Origin: Christensenella sp. UBA5327
GTDB taxonomy: Bacteria > Bacillota > Clostridia > Christensenellales > Aristaeellaceae
Assembly (NCBI GenBank): GCA_002411105.1
Contig: DHQX01000050.1
Span: 454-11,463, forward strand
Length of the DNA stretch: 11,010 bases
Reading direction: 5' to 3'
The notes under the pieces were generated by a model. The model was not told where the DNA came from. It worked only from the letters and a program-made list of their open reading frames with translations, and ran no database searches. This document shows positions 1 through 6,543 of the stretch, piece after piece (position 1 is the first letter of the stretch; each line of letters starts with the position of its first letter). The position numbers were made by a program, and so were the translations under genes.

Positions 1-12
1 TAAAGTAGGATT

Positions 13-28
13 GGGACGGATTCGTCCC
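13..28 (+). promoter_or_regulatory. Small perfect hairpin in the leader ahead of the operon
   Basis: A perfect 6-bp inverted repeat (GGGACG / CGTCCC) surrounds a 4-base centre (GATT). It lies about 80 bases ahead of the first gene. No run of T follows it, so it is a poor Rho-independent terminator. It does not match the Rex operator consensus (TTGTGAA-N4-TTCACAA). It could be an operator, a 5' UTR hairpin, or the remnant of a terminator for an upstream gene outside the window. The rest of 1-107 shows no convincing promoter or ORF; a -35 element may lie before base 1. Confidence 0.3.
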
Positions 29-107
29 GGCGGGATAAATGCTCGGCAACCGCTGCGGACCGGCCGCCGTTTTCCGGCAGGAACAGAGCGTTTTACAGAG
101 GTGGAAA

Positions 108-485
108 ATGACGATTAAAGAAATAGCCAATTGCCTGGACGCCCGCGTTTTGTGCGGGGAGGACAGGCTTGACCAGTCTGTGACCAGCGCCTGCTGCTCA
201 GACCTGATGAGCGATGCCCTGGCCTTCATCCATGAGAACGCCGCCCTCTTGACCGGCATCACCAACCCCCACGTGGTGCGCACCGCAGGGATACTGGACC
301 TGAAGTGCATCATCTTCGTGCGGGGCAAGGTGCCGCCTGATGAGGTGCTGGAGATGGCCAGAGAGCAGGGCCTGGTGACCATGACGGTGAACAAGACCAT
401 GTTCACCTGCGCGGGCCTTCTGTATGACAACGGCCTGCGCGGCGCGCCCATGGGCTGGCCCTGCCGGGAAGAGGCGGTCAGTTAA
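108..485 (+). CDS. DRTGG-domain protein (first copy, hydrogenase-associated)
   Basis: This encodes a 125-residue soluble protein that matches the stand-alone DRTGG proteins found beside trimeric [FeFe]-hydrogenase genes. Characteristic stretches are VTSACCSDLMSDALAF (about residues 25-40), LLTGITNPHVVRTA (47-60) and CIIFVRGKVP (67-76). The family's exact biochemistry is not established. DRTGG modules elsewhere sit with CBS or phosphotransacetylase domains, so a ligand-sensing or regulatory role is inferred. The ATG at 108 is preferred over an in-frame ATG at 39, because GAGGTGG lies 5-11 bases upstream of it and the N-terminal extension from 39 resembles nothing in the family. It ends four bases before the downstream ATPase gene. 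It is similar in layout, but not close in sequence, to the second DRTGG protein at 2231. Confidence 0.85.
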   Translation: MTIKEIANCLDARVLCGEDRLDQSVTSACCSDLMSDALAFIHENAALLTGITNPHVVRTAGILDLKCIIFVRGKVPPDEVLEMAREQGLVTMTVNKTMFTCAGLLYDNGLRGAPMGWPCREEAVS

Positions 486-489
486 GGGC

Positions 490-906
490 ATGGTCCACGC
501 AGAATACGACATCCAAAAGGGCGCCTACAACTCAGCCGGCGAGGCCTCTGCTGATATCAAGCGGAAGCTCCAGCAGCTGGGCATCAGCCCTGTTACCCTC
601 AGAAGGGTGGCGGTGAGCTCCTACGAGATGGAGATGAACATCATCATCCACTCCCTGGGGGGCACCATGGGGCTTTGCGTGGACAAGGACTGGATCACCC
701 TGTCCTCAAAGGACCAGGGGCCCGGCATTGAGGATGTGGAGCTGGCGATGAGCGAGGGCTATTCCACAGCCGATGATGACGCCCGCAGCATGGGCTTTGG
801 CGCGGGGATGGGGCTGCCCAACATGAAGCGCAACGCCGACGACTTCAGGATCACCAGCCAGTTGGGGGAGGGCACCCAGATCACCATCACCTTCAAGGTG
901 ATGTAA
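490..906 (+). CDS. Stand-alone RsbW/SpoIIAB-like HATPase (putative serine kinase or switch ATPase)
   Basis: This encodes a 138-residue protein consisting of little more than a GHKL/HATPase_c fold. The N box is EMEMNIIIHS (E46 and N50), the G1 box is DQGPGI (75-80), and a glycine-rich lid runs MGFGAGMGLPNMKRNAD (101-117). The strand GEGTQITITF (about 126-135) closes the fold. The E-x3-N arrangement resembles anti-sigma kinases of the RsbW/SpoIIAB group more than two-component histidine kinases, and there is no dimerisation/phosphoacceptor domain. It could phosphorylate a partner protein or act as an ATP-dependent switch; the partner is unknown. The ATG at 490 is chosen because the extension to 424 reads through the end of the preceding gene and is low-complexity. 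The 4-base gap implies translational coupling. It directly precedes the sensory hydrogenase gene. Confidence 0.85.
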   Translation: MVHAEYDIQKGAYNSAGEASADIKRKLQQLGISPVTLRRVAVSSYEMEMNIIIHSLGGTMGLCVDKDWITLSSKDQGPGIEDVELAMSEGYSTADDDARSMGFGAGMGLPNMKRNADDFRITSQLGEGTQITITFKVM

Positions 907-918
907 GCAGGAGAGAGG

Positions 919-2217
919 ATGACCAGCCGTTTCCATTCGGTCCGCCTGATTGAGGACAAGTGCCGTGGCTGCACCAACTGCCTCAAGCACTGCCCCACTG
1001 AGGCCATCAGGGTGTATGACAAGCGCGCCCACATCATTGATGAGCGCTGCATTGACTGCGGCGAGTGCATCCGCATCTGCGACTATCACGCCAAGGTGGC
1101 CCAAACCGACACGCTGGAAGACATCAAGCGATTTCCCCACCCGGTGGCGCTGCCGGCCCCCACCCTCTACGGCCAGTTCCGGCATCTGACGGACATCAGC
1201 GTCATCTATGAGGCGCTGCTGTCCCTGGGCTTTAAAGAGGTGGCCGACGTGGCCCGGGGCGCTGACGTGGTGACGCTGGCCATCAGGCGCGCGCTGCGGG
1301 ACCCCCAGCGGCCCCGCCCCCTGATCTCCTCCGCCTGCCCCACCATCACCCGCATCATCCAGGTGCGCTACCCGGCGCTGATCCCCAACATCATCAACCT
1401 CCGCCAGCCCATGGAGGTCGCGGCCCAGATTGCCAGGCGGGACTACGCCAGCAAGCACGGGGTGGCGCCTGAGGACATCGGCATCTTCTTCATCACGCCC
1501 TGCGCTGCCAAGATGACCTCTATCAGAAGCCCGATCGGGCACGCGAAGTCAGCGGTTGACGGGGCGATTTCCATCCTGGAGATCTACGGCCACATCGCCC
1601 CCCTGGTGGGCAAGATCAAGCCGGCCGGCAAGGTGCCTGAGTTCTCCCCCTTTGGCATGGGCTGGGCGGGCAGCGGCGGGGAGCTTGACGCGGCGGCCCC
1701 CCGCAACAGCATCGCCGTGGACGGAATTGACAACGTCATCCGGGTGCTGGAGGAGATGGACAACAACACCATCACCGGCTTTGACTATTTCGAGGGCTCC
1801 GCCTGCCTGGGCGGCTGCGTGGGAGGGCCGCTGAACTTTGAGAACAACTACCTGGCCCGCAACACCATCCAGACCATCCAGGACGCGATGCCCAAAACCC
1901 AGCCCGAGCAGCTGGTGCGCTCAGCCGAGCTGGCGCGGGACAGCCTGTATTTTGACCAGGAGATCCCGCCCAATGACAGCATGAAGCTGCACGAGAGCAT
2001 CGCCGGGGCCATTGAGCGGATGGAGGAGATGAACCGCATCATCGAGGAGCTGCCCGGCTACGACTGCGGCTCCTGCGGGTCGCCCACCTGCCGCTCCTTT
2101 GCCGAGGACATCGTCAGGGGCAATTCTTCCGAGCACGACTGCATCTATATCCTCAAGGATACCCTGAAGGTGATGGCCCAGAAGATGGTGGACATCTCCA
2201 AGACCAAGCGGGAATAG
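919..2217 (+). CDS. hydS: HydS-like putative sensory [FeFe]-hydrogenase (no PAS domain)
   Basis: This 432-residue iron-sulfur protein has two N-terminal [4Fe-4S] ferredoxin motifs (C15/18/21/25 and C44/47/50/54) and an H-cluster domain at about 85-315. A C-terminal 'FeS' four-cysteine motif follows at C383/386/391/408. The four H-cluster ligand cysteines are present (C140, C195, C296, C300). L1 reads SSACPTI, so the proton-transfer cysteine of TSCCPGW is Ala139. L2 reads TPCAAKMTS, keeping Lys198 but lacking the usual Met and Glu. L3 reads GSACLGGC, with Ser in place of Met. Such changes are typical of putative sensory HydS proteins; the absence of a PAS domain fits the class usually called group D. 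It probably binds an H-cluster and senses H2 or redox state rather than turning over fast. Helix-rich residues 355-378 may link sensor and FeS module. The start is supported by GGAGAGAGG just upstream. Confidence 0.88.
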   Translation: MTSRFHSVRLIEDKCRGCTNCLKHCPTEAIRVYDKRAHIIDERCIDCGECIRICDYHAKVAQTDTLEDIKRFPHPVALPAPTLYGQFRHLTDISVIYEALLSLGFKEVADVARGADVVTLAIRRALRDPQRPRPLISSACPTITRIIQVRYPALIPNIINLRQPMEVAAQIARRDYASKHGVAPEDIGIFFITPCAAKMTSIRSPIGHAKSAVDGAISILEIYGHIAPLVGKIKPAGKVPEFSPFGMGWAGSGGELDAAAPRNSIAVDGIDNVIRVLEEMDNNTITGFDYFEGSACLGGCVGGPLNFENNYLARNTIQTIQDAMPKTQPEQLVRSAELARDSLYFDQEIPPNDSMKLHESIAGAIERMEEMNRIIEELPGYDCGSCGSPTCRSFAEDIVRGNSSEHDCIYILKDTLKVMAQKMVDISKTKRE

Positions 2218-2230
2218 GAGGCGAGCGCCC

Positions 2231-2578
2231 TTGACAGTACAGGAACTGATGGCTTTGGCCCAGGCCCGGGAGCTGACCCCGGGGCTTGCCCTTGACGGCG
2301 GGGTGACCTGCGGCTATGTCTGCGACCTGCTCAGCTGGGTGATGGCCCGGGGCCAGGCGGGCATGGCCTGGGTGACGGTGCAGACCCACATGAACGTGGT
2401 GGCGGTGGCAAGCCTGCACGAGATGGCCTGCGTGATTCTGCCGGATGGCATCCTGATGGATGAGGCGCCCCTTGAGAAGGCCCGGGAGGAGGGGATTGTG
2501 GTCCTCAGCTCACAGCTGTCTGCCTATGAGCTCTGCGGCCTCATGTATGCCGGGGGGCTGGCGGCGCCCGCGCGCTGA
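2231..2578 (+). CDS. DRTGG-domain protein (second copy, TTG start)
   Basis: This encodes a 115-residue soluble protein of the DRTGG type. Characteristic stretches are VTCGYVCDLLSWVM (25-38), AWVTVQTHMNVVAVASL (about 46-62) and a C-terminal LSAYELCGLMY. It differs from the first DRTGG protein in that region (GYVCDLLS against CCSDLMSD), so the two look like distinct subfamilies rather than a recent duplication. The start is a TTG preceded by AGGAGG at 2217-2222 with an 8-base spacer; the first internal ATG would remove a large part of the conserved N-terminus. It begins 13 bases after the HydS gene and its stop lies one base before the PHP gene start, consistent with co-translation. The role is inferred to be regulatory or ligand-sensing. 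Confidence 0.83.
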   Translation: MTVQELMALAQARELTPGLALDGGVTCGYVCDLLSWVMARGQAGMAWVTVQTHMNVVAVASLHEMACVILPDGILMDEAPLEKAREEGIVVLSSQLSAYELCGLMYAGGLAAPAR

Positions 2579-2579
2579 G

Positions 2580-3266
2580 GTGCTCTACTACGACCTCCAC
2601 ATCCATTCGGCGCTGTCCCCCTGCGCTGAGGATGAGATGACGCCCCACAATGTCTGCGCCATGGCGGCGCTCAAGGGCCTGGATCTGATCGCCCTGACCG
2701 ACCACAACGCCGCGGGCAACCTGCGCTCCTTTGAGGAGGCGGCGCTGGCGCGGGGGCTGATGTTCCTGCCGGGGATTGAGGTGACCACGGCCGAGGAGGT
2801 GCACATCCTCACCTACTTCCCCACGGTGGACGCGGCGGAAGCCATGGGGGCCTGGTGCCGGGAGCAGCTGATGGGGCAGCGCAACAAGCCCGAGTTCTTT
2901 GGCACACAGCGGCTTTTTGGCAGCCGGGACGAGCCCAGGGGGGAGGAGGAAGCCCTCCTCATCGGCGCCCTGGCGGCCGACCTGGGCCAGGTCTGCAAAA
3001 AAGCCCGGGGGCTTGGCGGGGTGCCGGTGCCGGCCCATGTGTTCAGGAGCTTCGGCCTGATGACGGTGCTGGGGTTTTTCCCGGCTGAGTCAGGCTTCCT
3101 GACTGCGGAGACCAAGCCGGGTGAACAGCTGCCAGCGGGCATGGTAGCGCTTCACTCCTCAGACGCCCACACCCTGGGCGCCATCGCGGAGCGGGAGCAC
3201 GCGCTGCCGGTGTCAGCGCGCACCAATCAGGCGGTGTTGGGGTTTCTCCTTGACCACAAGGTTTAG
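2580..3266 (+). CDS. PHP-family metal-dependent phosphoesterase
   Basis: This encodes a 228-residue PHP-domain protein. The metal-binding motifs are visible in order: DLHIHS (H7, H9), TDHN (D41, H42), GIEVTT (E67), a histidine at 75 in EEVHILTY, PAH (H153) and SSDAH (D195, H197). Relatives of the COG0613 type hydrolyse phosphoesters such as 3',5'-nucleotide bisphosphates or act on oligonucleotides; the substrate here is unknown. After H153 the sequence reads VFRSFGL, where I recall many relatives having an Asp-Arg-Pro-like stretch; this is unchecked. The GTG at 2580 is chosen because it gives the short N-terminus usual in the family (M-L-Y-Y-D-L-H) directly after the preceding stop. Longer starts read back through the DRTGG gene. 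No strong ribosome binding site is present, so translation probably depends on coupling. Confidence 0.85.
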   Translation: MLYYDLHIHSALSPCAEDEMTPHNVCAMAALKGLDLIALTDHNAAGNLRSFEEAALARGLMFLPGIEVTTAEEVHILTYFPTVDAAEAMGAWCREQLMGQRNKPEFFGTQRLFGSRDEPRGEEEALLIGALAADLGQVCKKARGLGGVPVPAHVFRSFGLMTVLGFFPAESGFLTAETKPGEQLPAGMVALHSSDAHTLGAIAEREHALPVSARTNQAVLGFLLDHKV

Positions 3267-3309
3267 CAAAATATCCACCCTATCATCAAAGAAAGAAGGA
3301 AAGGCGCTC
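3267..3309 (+). other. 43-base gap between the regulatory and catalytic blocks
   Basis: This is the longest gap between genes in the cluster and is richer in A and T than its surroundings. It contains AAGGAAAGG, the ribosome binding site for hydC. TATCAT at 3281-3286 could be a -10 element, but no good -35 lies 16-18 bases upstream; TTGACC at 3250 is 25 bases away. No terminator hairpin is visible, so read-through into the hydrogenase genes is expected. Confidence 0.3.
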
Positions 3310-3780
3310 ATGGAAGTAACACAGGACAAGTACGCACAGCTTCAACAGGTGATCGACGAGTATAAGGACCAGCAGGGGCCATTGATGCCTGTTATGCAGG
3401 CTGCTCAGGAGATTTTCGGCTGCCTCCCCCAGGATGTGCAGGAGAAGATCGCCGATGGGCTGAACATCACATTAAGCGATGTGTATGGCGTGGCCACCTT
3501 TTATTCCCAGTTCGCGCTGGCGCCCAAGGGGACTCACGTGATCAACGTCTGCATGGGCACGGCCTGCTATGTGAAGGGCGCCCAGGCGGTGCTGGACAAG
3601 CTGTCGGAATCCCTGGGGGTGAAGCCCGGCGGTACCACGGCTGATGGCAAGTTCACCCTGCAGGCAACCCGTTGCATCGGCGCCTGCGGCCTGGCCCCGG
3701 TCATCATGGTGGACGAGGATGTTCACGGGCGCCTGTCGCCTGAGGACGTGCCCGCCATCCTGGCAAAGTACGAGGACTGA
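3310..3780 (+). CDS. hydC: [FeFe]-hydrogenase subunit HydC (NuoE/HndA-like, [2Fe-2S])
   Basis: This encodes a 156-residue homologue of the 24-kDa NuoE subunit of complex I. An N-terminal helical part (about 5-60, including the typical YGVATFYSQF at 59-68) is followed by a thioredoxin-like domain. Its [2Fe-2S] ligands are C81 and C86 (CMGTACYVKG) and C122 and C126 (CIGACGLAP). In trimeric hydrogenases it binds HydB and carries an electron-transfer cluster near the flavin. The ATG at 3310 is chosen over the in-frame upstream ATG at 3250, because AAGGAAAGG precedes it and 3250 lies inside the PHP gene. Its stop overlaps the ATG of the next gene by one base (TGATG). Confidence 0.94.
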   Translation: MEVTQDKYAQLQQVIDEYKDQQGPLMPVMQAAQEIFGCLPQDVQEKIADGLNITLSDVYGVATFYSQFALAPKGTHVINVCMGTACYVKGAQAVLDKLSESLGVKPGGTTADGKFTLQATRCIGACGLAPVIMVDEDVHGRLSPEDVPAILAKYED

Positions 3781-4337
3781 TGCGCGACCTGTCCCTTCAC
3801 CTGACTGACCTGTGCCAGAACAGCATCCAGGCGGGGGCACAGCTGGTGGAGGTCAGCCTGGCGCTGGCGGATGAGGGAAAGCTGACGCTGGTCATCCGGG
3901 ATGACGGGCACGGCATGGACGCGGACACCCTGGGCAGGGTGCACAGCCCTTTTACCACCCACCGCACCACCCGCAAGGTGGGCATGGGCATCCCGCTGAC
4001 AGAGAACAACGCGGTGGCCACCGGCGGCGGGCTTGAGGTGATCAGCAGCCCCGGGAAGGGCACCACCCTGACAGCCACCTTTTTCACCCGCCACATCGAC
4101 TGCCCCCCGCTGGGGGACCTGGCGGAGACCATGGCCACCCTGATCCTGGCAAATCCTGAGGCGATGGATTTCACCCTCAGCCTGCGCTCCCCCAAGGGGG
4201 AGGAGCGGCTGGACACCCGGGAGATCCGCCAGGCGCTGGGGGAGGATGTGCCGCTGAACACCCCAGAGGTTGTCCAGTGGATGATTCAAGCCACACAAGA
4301 TATGATTCAACAGATTTTTGGAGGAGAGCTGCAATGA
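3780..4337 (+). CDS. Second stand-alone GHKL ATPase inside the hydrogenase genes
   Basis: This encodes a 185-residue protein with a GHKL ATP-binding domain at about 1-110. The N box is LTDLCQNSIQAGA (N14), the G1 box is IRDDGHGMD (D42, G43, G45), and a lid region reads VGMGIPLTENNA. The closing strand is GKGTTLTATFF. The lid resembles histidine-kinase and MutL-type ATPases more than RsbW, so this is not a copy of the ATPase at 490. The C-terminal 75 residues are not recognised as a named domain. No phosphoacceptor histidine domain is present. It starts by a one-base overlap with hydC and ends in a 4-base ATGA overlap with the HndB-like gene. It is therefore made in step with the catalytic subunits. 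A role in regulation or assembly of the hydrogenase is inferred only from this position. Confidence 0.87.
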   Translation: MRDLSLHLTDLCQNSIQAGAQLVEVSLALADEGKLTLVIRDDGHGMDADTLGRVHSPFTTHRTTRKVGMGIPLTENNAVATGGGLEVISSPGKGTTLTATFFTRHIDCPPLGDLAETMATLILANPEAMDFTLSLRSPKGEERLDTREIRQALGEDVPLNTPEVVQWMIQATQDMIQQIFGGELQ

Positions 4338-4738
4338 AAACAATGGCCGAACTGGAAGCAATCCGCAAGCAGACCCTGGACAGGATCAACCTGCGCAAGG
4401 AGGACAAAGAGGACGAGGTGCGCGTGGTGGTGGGCATGGCCACCTGCGGCATCGCGGCGGGCGCACGCCCTGTGATGATGGCCTTTTTGACCGAGGCCAC
4501 CAAAAGGCATTTGAGCAATGTCACCGTGTCCCAGACCGGCTGCATCGGCATGTGCCGCTATGAGCCCATGGCCGATGTGTTTGTGCCCGGGCAGAACAAG
4601 GTCACCTACGTAAACCTGGACGAGGGCAAGGCCAGGCGCATCATCACCGAGCACATCGTCAACGGCAACCCGGTGGTGGAGTATATGATCGCCGCTGATC
4701 CCAAACCAATGTCTGACAGCAAGGGGGATTCCAAATGA
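4334..4738 (+). CDS. HndB-like small iron-sulfur protein of the NAD(P)-linked hydrogenase
   Basis: This encodes a 134-residue protein resembling HndB of the Desulfovibrio NADP-reducing hydrogenase and HydD-like proteins of Clostridia. The signature is MATCGIAAGARPVM (35-48), followed by QTGCIGMCRYEP (67-78), in a thioredoxin-like ferredoxin layout. Only three cysteines are present in the whole protein (C38, C70, C74), fewer than the four expected for a classical [2Fe-2S] site. It may bind a cluster with a non-cysteine or shared ligand, or may be mainly structural. The start is supported by GGAGGAG at 4320-4326 and the ATGA overlap with the gene before it. Another ATGA overlap joins it to hydB. 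A charged helix (about 5-30, rich in K, E and D) precedes the fold. Confidence 0.85.
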   Translation: MKTMAELEAIRKQTLDRINLRKEDKEDEVRVVVGMATCGIAAGARPVMMAFLTEATKRHLSNVTVSQTGCIGMCRYEPMADVFVPGQNKVTYVNLDEGKARRIITEHIVNGNPVVEYMIAADPKPMSDSKGDSK

Positions 4739-6528
4739 ATTTCTATCGCTCGCATATCCTGGTGTGCGGCGGCACCGGCTGCACCTCTTCCGGCTCTGAC
4801 AAAATCCACGAGCGCTTTGACCAGAAACTGGCGGAGCACGGCCTTGACAAGGAAGTCAGCGTCGTCAAAACCGGCTGCTTTGGCCTGTGCGAAGCGGGCC
4901 CCGTGGTTATCGTCTACCCGGAAGGCACCTTCTATTCCCACATCAAGGTGGAGGATGTGGACGAGATCGTGGCCGAGCACCTGCTCAAGGGCCGCATCGT
5001 GCGCCACCTGGTCTACCACGAGAAGGGCGAGCACCCCGAGGTGGGCCGCGCGCTCAATGACATCGGATTTTACAAGCACCAGACCCGGGTGGCACTGCGC
5101 AACTGCGGCGTGATCGACCCGGAGAACATCGACGAGTACATCGCCTTTGACGGTTACATGGCCCTGGGCCGTGCGCTCAATGAGATGAAGCCTGAGGACG
5201 TGATCCAGGTGATCAAGGATTCAGGCCTCCGGGGCAGAGGAGGCGGCGGCTTCCCCACCGGGCTCAAGTGGCAGCTGACCGCCCAGACGCCTGGGGAGAA
5301 GAAATACGTGGTCTGCAACGCCGACGAAGGTGACCCGGGGGCCTTTATGGACCGCTCGGTGCTGGAGGGCGATCCCCACGCGGTGCTGGAGGCGATGGTG
5401 CTGTGCGGCTATGCCATCGGCTCTGATGAGGGCTTTATCTATGTGCGCGCGGAGTATCCCATCGCGGTCAAGCGGCTTGAGATCGCGCTGAGGCAGGCCC
5501 GGGAATATGGGCTGTTGGGCCAGAACATCCTGGGCAGCGGCTTCAACTTCGACATCCACATCCGCCTGGGCGCCGGCGCTTTTGTGTGCGGCGAGGAGAT
5601 GGCCCTGATGACCTCCATCGAAGGCCACCGCGGCGAGCCCCGGCCCAAGCCGCCCTTCCCGGCGGTCCAGGGGCTGTTTGACAAGCCCACCAACATCAAC
5701 AACGTAGAGACCTTTGCCAACATCCCCCAGATCATCATCAAGGGTGCTGAGTGGTTTAAGGGCATGGGCACCCAGCGCTCCCCCGGCACCAAGGTGTTTG
5801 CCCTGGGCGGGAAGATCAACAACACCGGCCTGGTGGAGGTGCCCATGGGCACGCCGCTGAAGACCGTCATCTACGACATCGGCGGCGGCATCCCCAAGGG
5901 CAAGGCCTTCAAGGCTGTGCAGACCGGCGGCCCCTCCGGCGGCTGCATCCCCATGAGCCTGATTGATGTGCCTATTGAGTATGACTCATTGGTTCAGATC
6001 GGCTCCATGATGGGCTCCGGCGGCATGATCGTGATGGACGAAGACAACTGCATGGTGGACATCGCCCGGTTCTTCCTGGACTTCACGGTGGACGAATCCT
6101 GCGGCAAGTGCACCCCCTGCCGGGTGGGCACCAGGCGCATGCTTGAGATGCTTGACCGGATTGTGGCCGGCAAGGGCGAGGAGGGCGACATTGAAAAGCT
6201 CCAGCGCCTGGCCGAATCCATCAAGGATACAGCGCTGTGCGGCCTGGGCCAGACTGCGCCCAACCCCGTGCTGTCCACCATCAAGTACTTCCGCGATGAG
6301 TATGAAGCCCACATCAGGGACAAACAGTGCCCGGCCCACCACTGCAAGGAGCTCTTGCACCTGGAGATCACCGATAAGTGCCGCGGCTGCACCGCCTGCG
6401 CCAGGGTATGCCCGGTGGGCGCCATCACCGGCGAGGCCCGGGGCAAGCATGAGATTGACATCGACAAGTGCATCAAATGCGATTCATGCATTGAAAAATG
6501 CCGCTTTGACGCCATCATCAAGGTCTGA
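4735..6528 (+). CDS. hydB: [FeFe]-hydrogenase subunit HydB (NuoF/HndC-like flavoprotein)
   Basis: This encodes a 597-residue NAD(P)H/FMN subunit. Domains in order: a thioredoxin-like [2Fe-2S] domain (C11, C16, C48, C52); and the NuoF core with the glycine-rich GLRGRGGGGFPTG (164-176), NADEGDPGAF (195-204) and GAGAFVCGEE (279-288). An SLBB-like segment follows, then the N3-type [4Fe-4S] motif SCGKCTPCRVGT with a later Cys (C456, C459, C462, C502). A C-terminal pair of [4Fe-4S] ferredoxin motifs ends the protein (C549/552/555/559 and C579/582/585/589). Between them CPAHHC (532-537) could bind zinc. It would transfer electrons between NAD(P)H, ferredoxin and HydA, and is the expected site of flavin-based bifurcation. 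Length and domain order match HydB/HndC proteins. The start is fixed by the 4-base ATGA overlap. Confidence 0.96.
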   Translation: MNFYRSHILVCGGTGCTSSGSDKIHERFDQKLAEHGLDKEVSVVKTGCFGLCEAGPVVIVYPEGTFYSHIKVEDVDEIVAEHLLKGRIVRHLVYHEKGEHPEVGRALNDIGFYKHQTRVALRNCGVIDPENIDEYIAFDGYMALGRALNEMKPEDVIQVIKDSGLRGRGGGGFPTGLKWQLTAQTPGEKKYVVCNADEGDPGAFMDRSVLEGDPHAVLEAMVLCGYAIGSDEGFIYVRAEYPIAVKRLEIALRQAREYGLLGQNILGSGFNFDIHIRLGAGAFVCGEEMALMTSIEGHRGEPRPKPPFPAVQGLFDKPTNINNVETFANIPQIIIKGAEWFKGMGTQRSPGTKVFALGGKINNTGLVEVPMGTPLKTVIYDIGGGIPKGKAFKAVQTGGPSGGCIPMSLIDVPIEYDSLVQIGSMMGSGGMIVMDEDNCMVDIARFFLDFTVDESCGKCTPCRVGTRRMLEMLDRIVAGKGEEGDIEKLQRLAESIKDTALCGLGQTAPNPVLSTIKYFRDEYEAHIRDKQCPAHHCKELLHLEITDKCRGCTACARVCPVGAITGEARGKHEIDIDKCIKCDSCIEKCRFDAIIKV

Positions 6529-6543
6529 CGGGAGGAGAGGCAT

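Noticed and set aside
39..107. Upstream ATG extending the first DRTGG protein by 23 residues
   Set aside because: The ATG at 108 has a proper ribosome binding site and the extension does not resemble the family.
706..1542. 278-codon open frame on the minus strand
   Set aside because: It lies antisense to the ATPase and hydS genes, has a low-complexity translation rich in G, H, D and A, shows no domain motif, and is explained by GC-rich codon structure.
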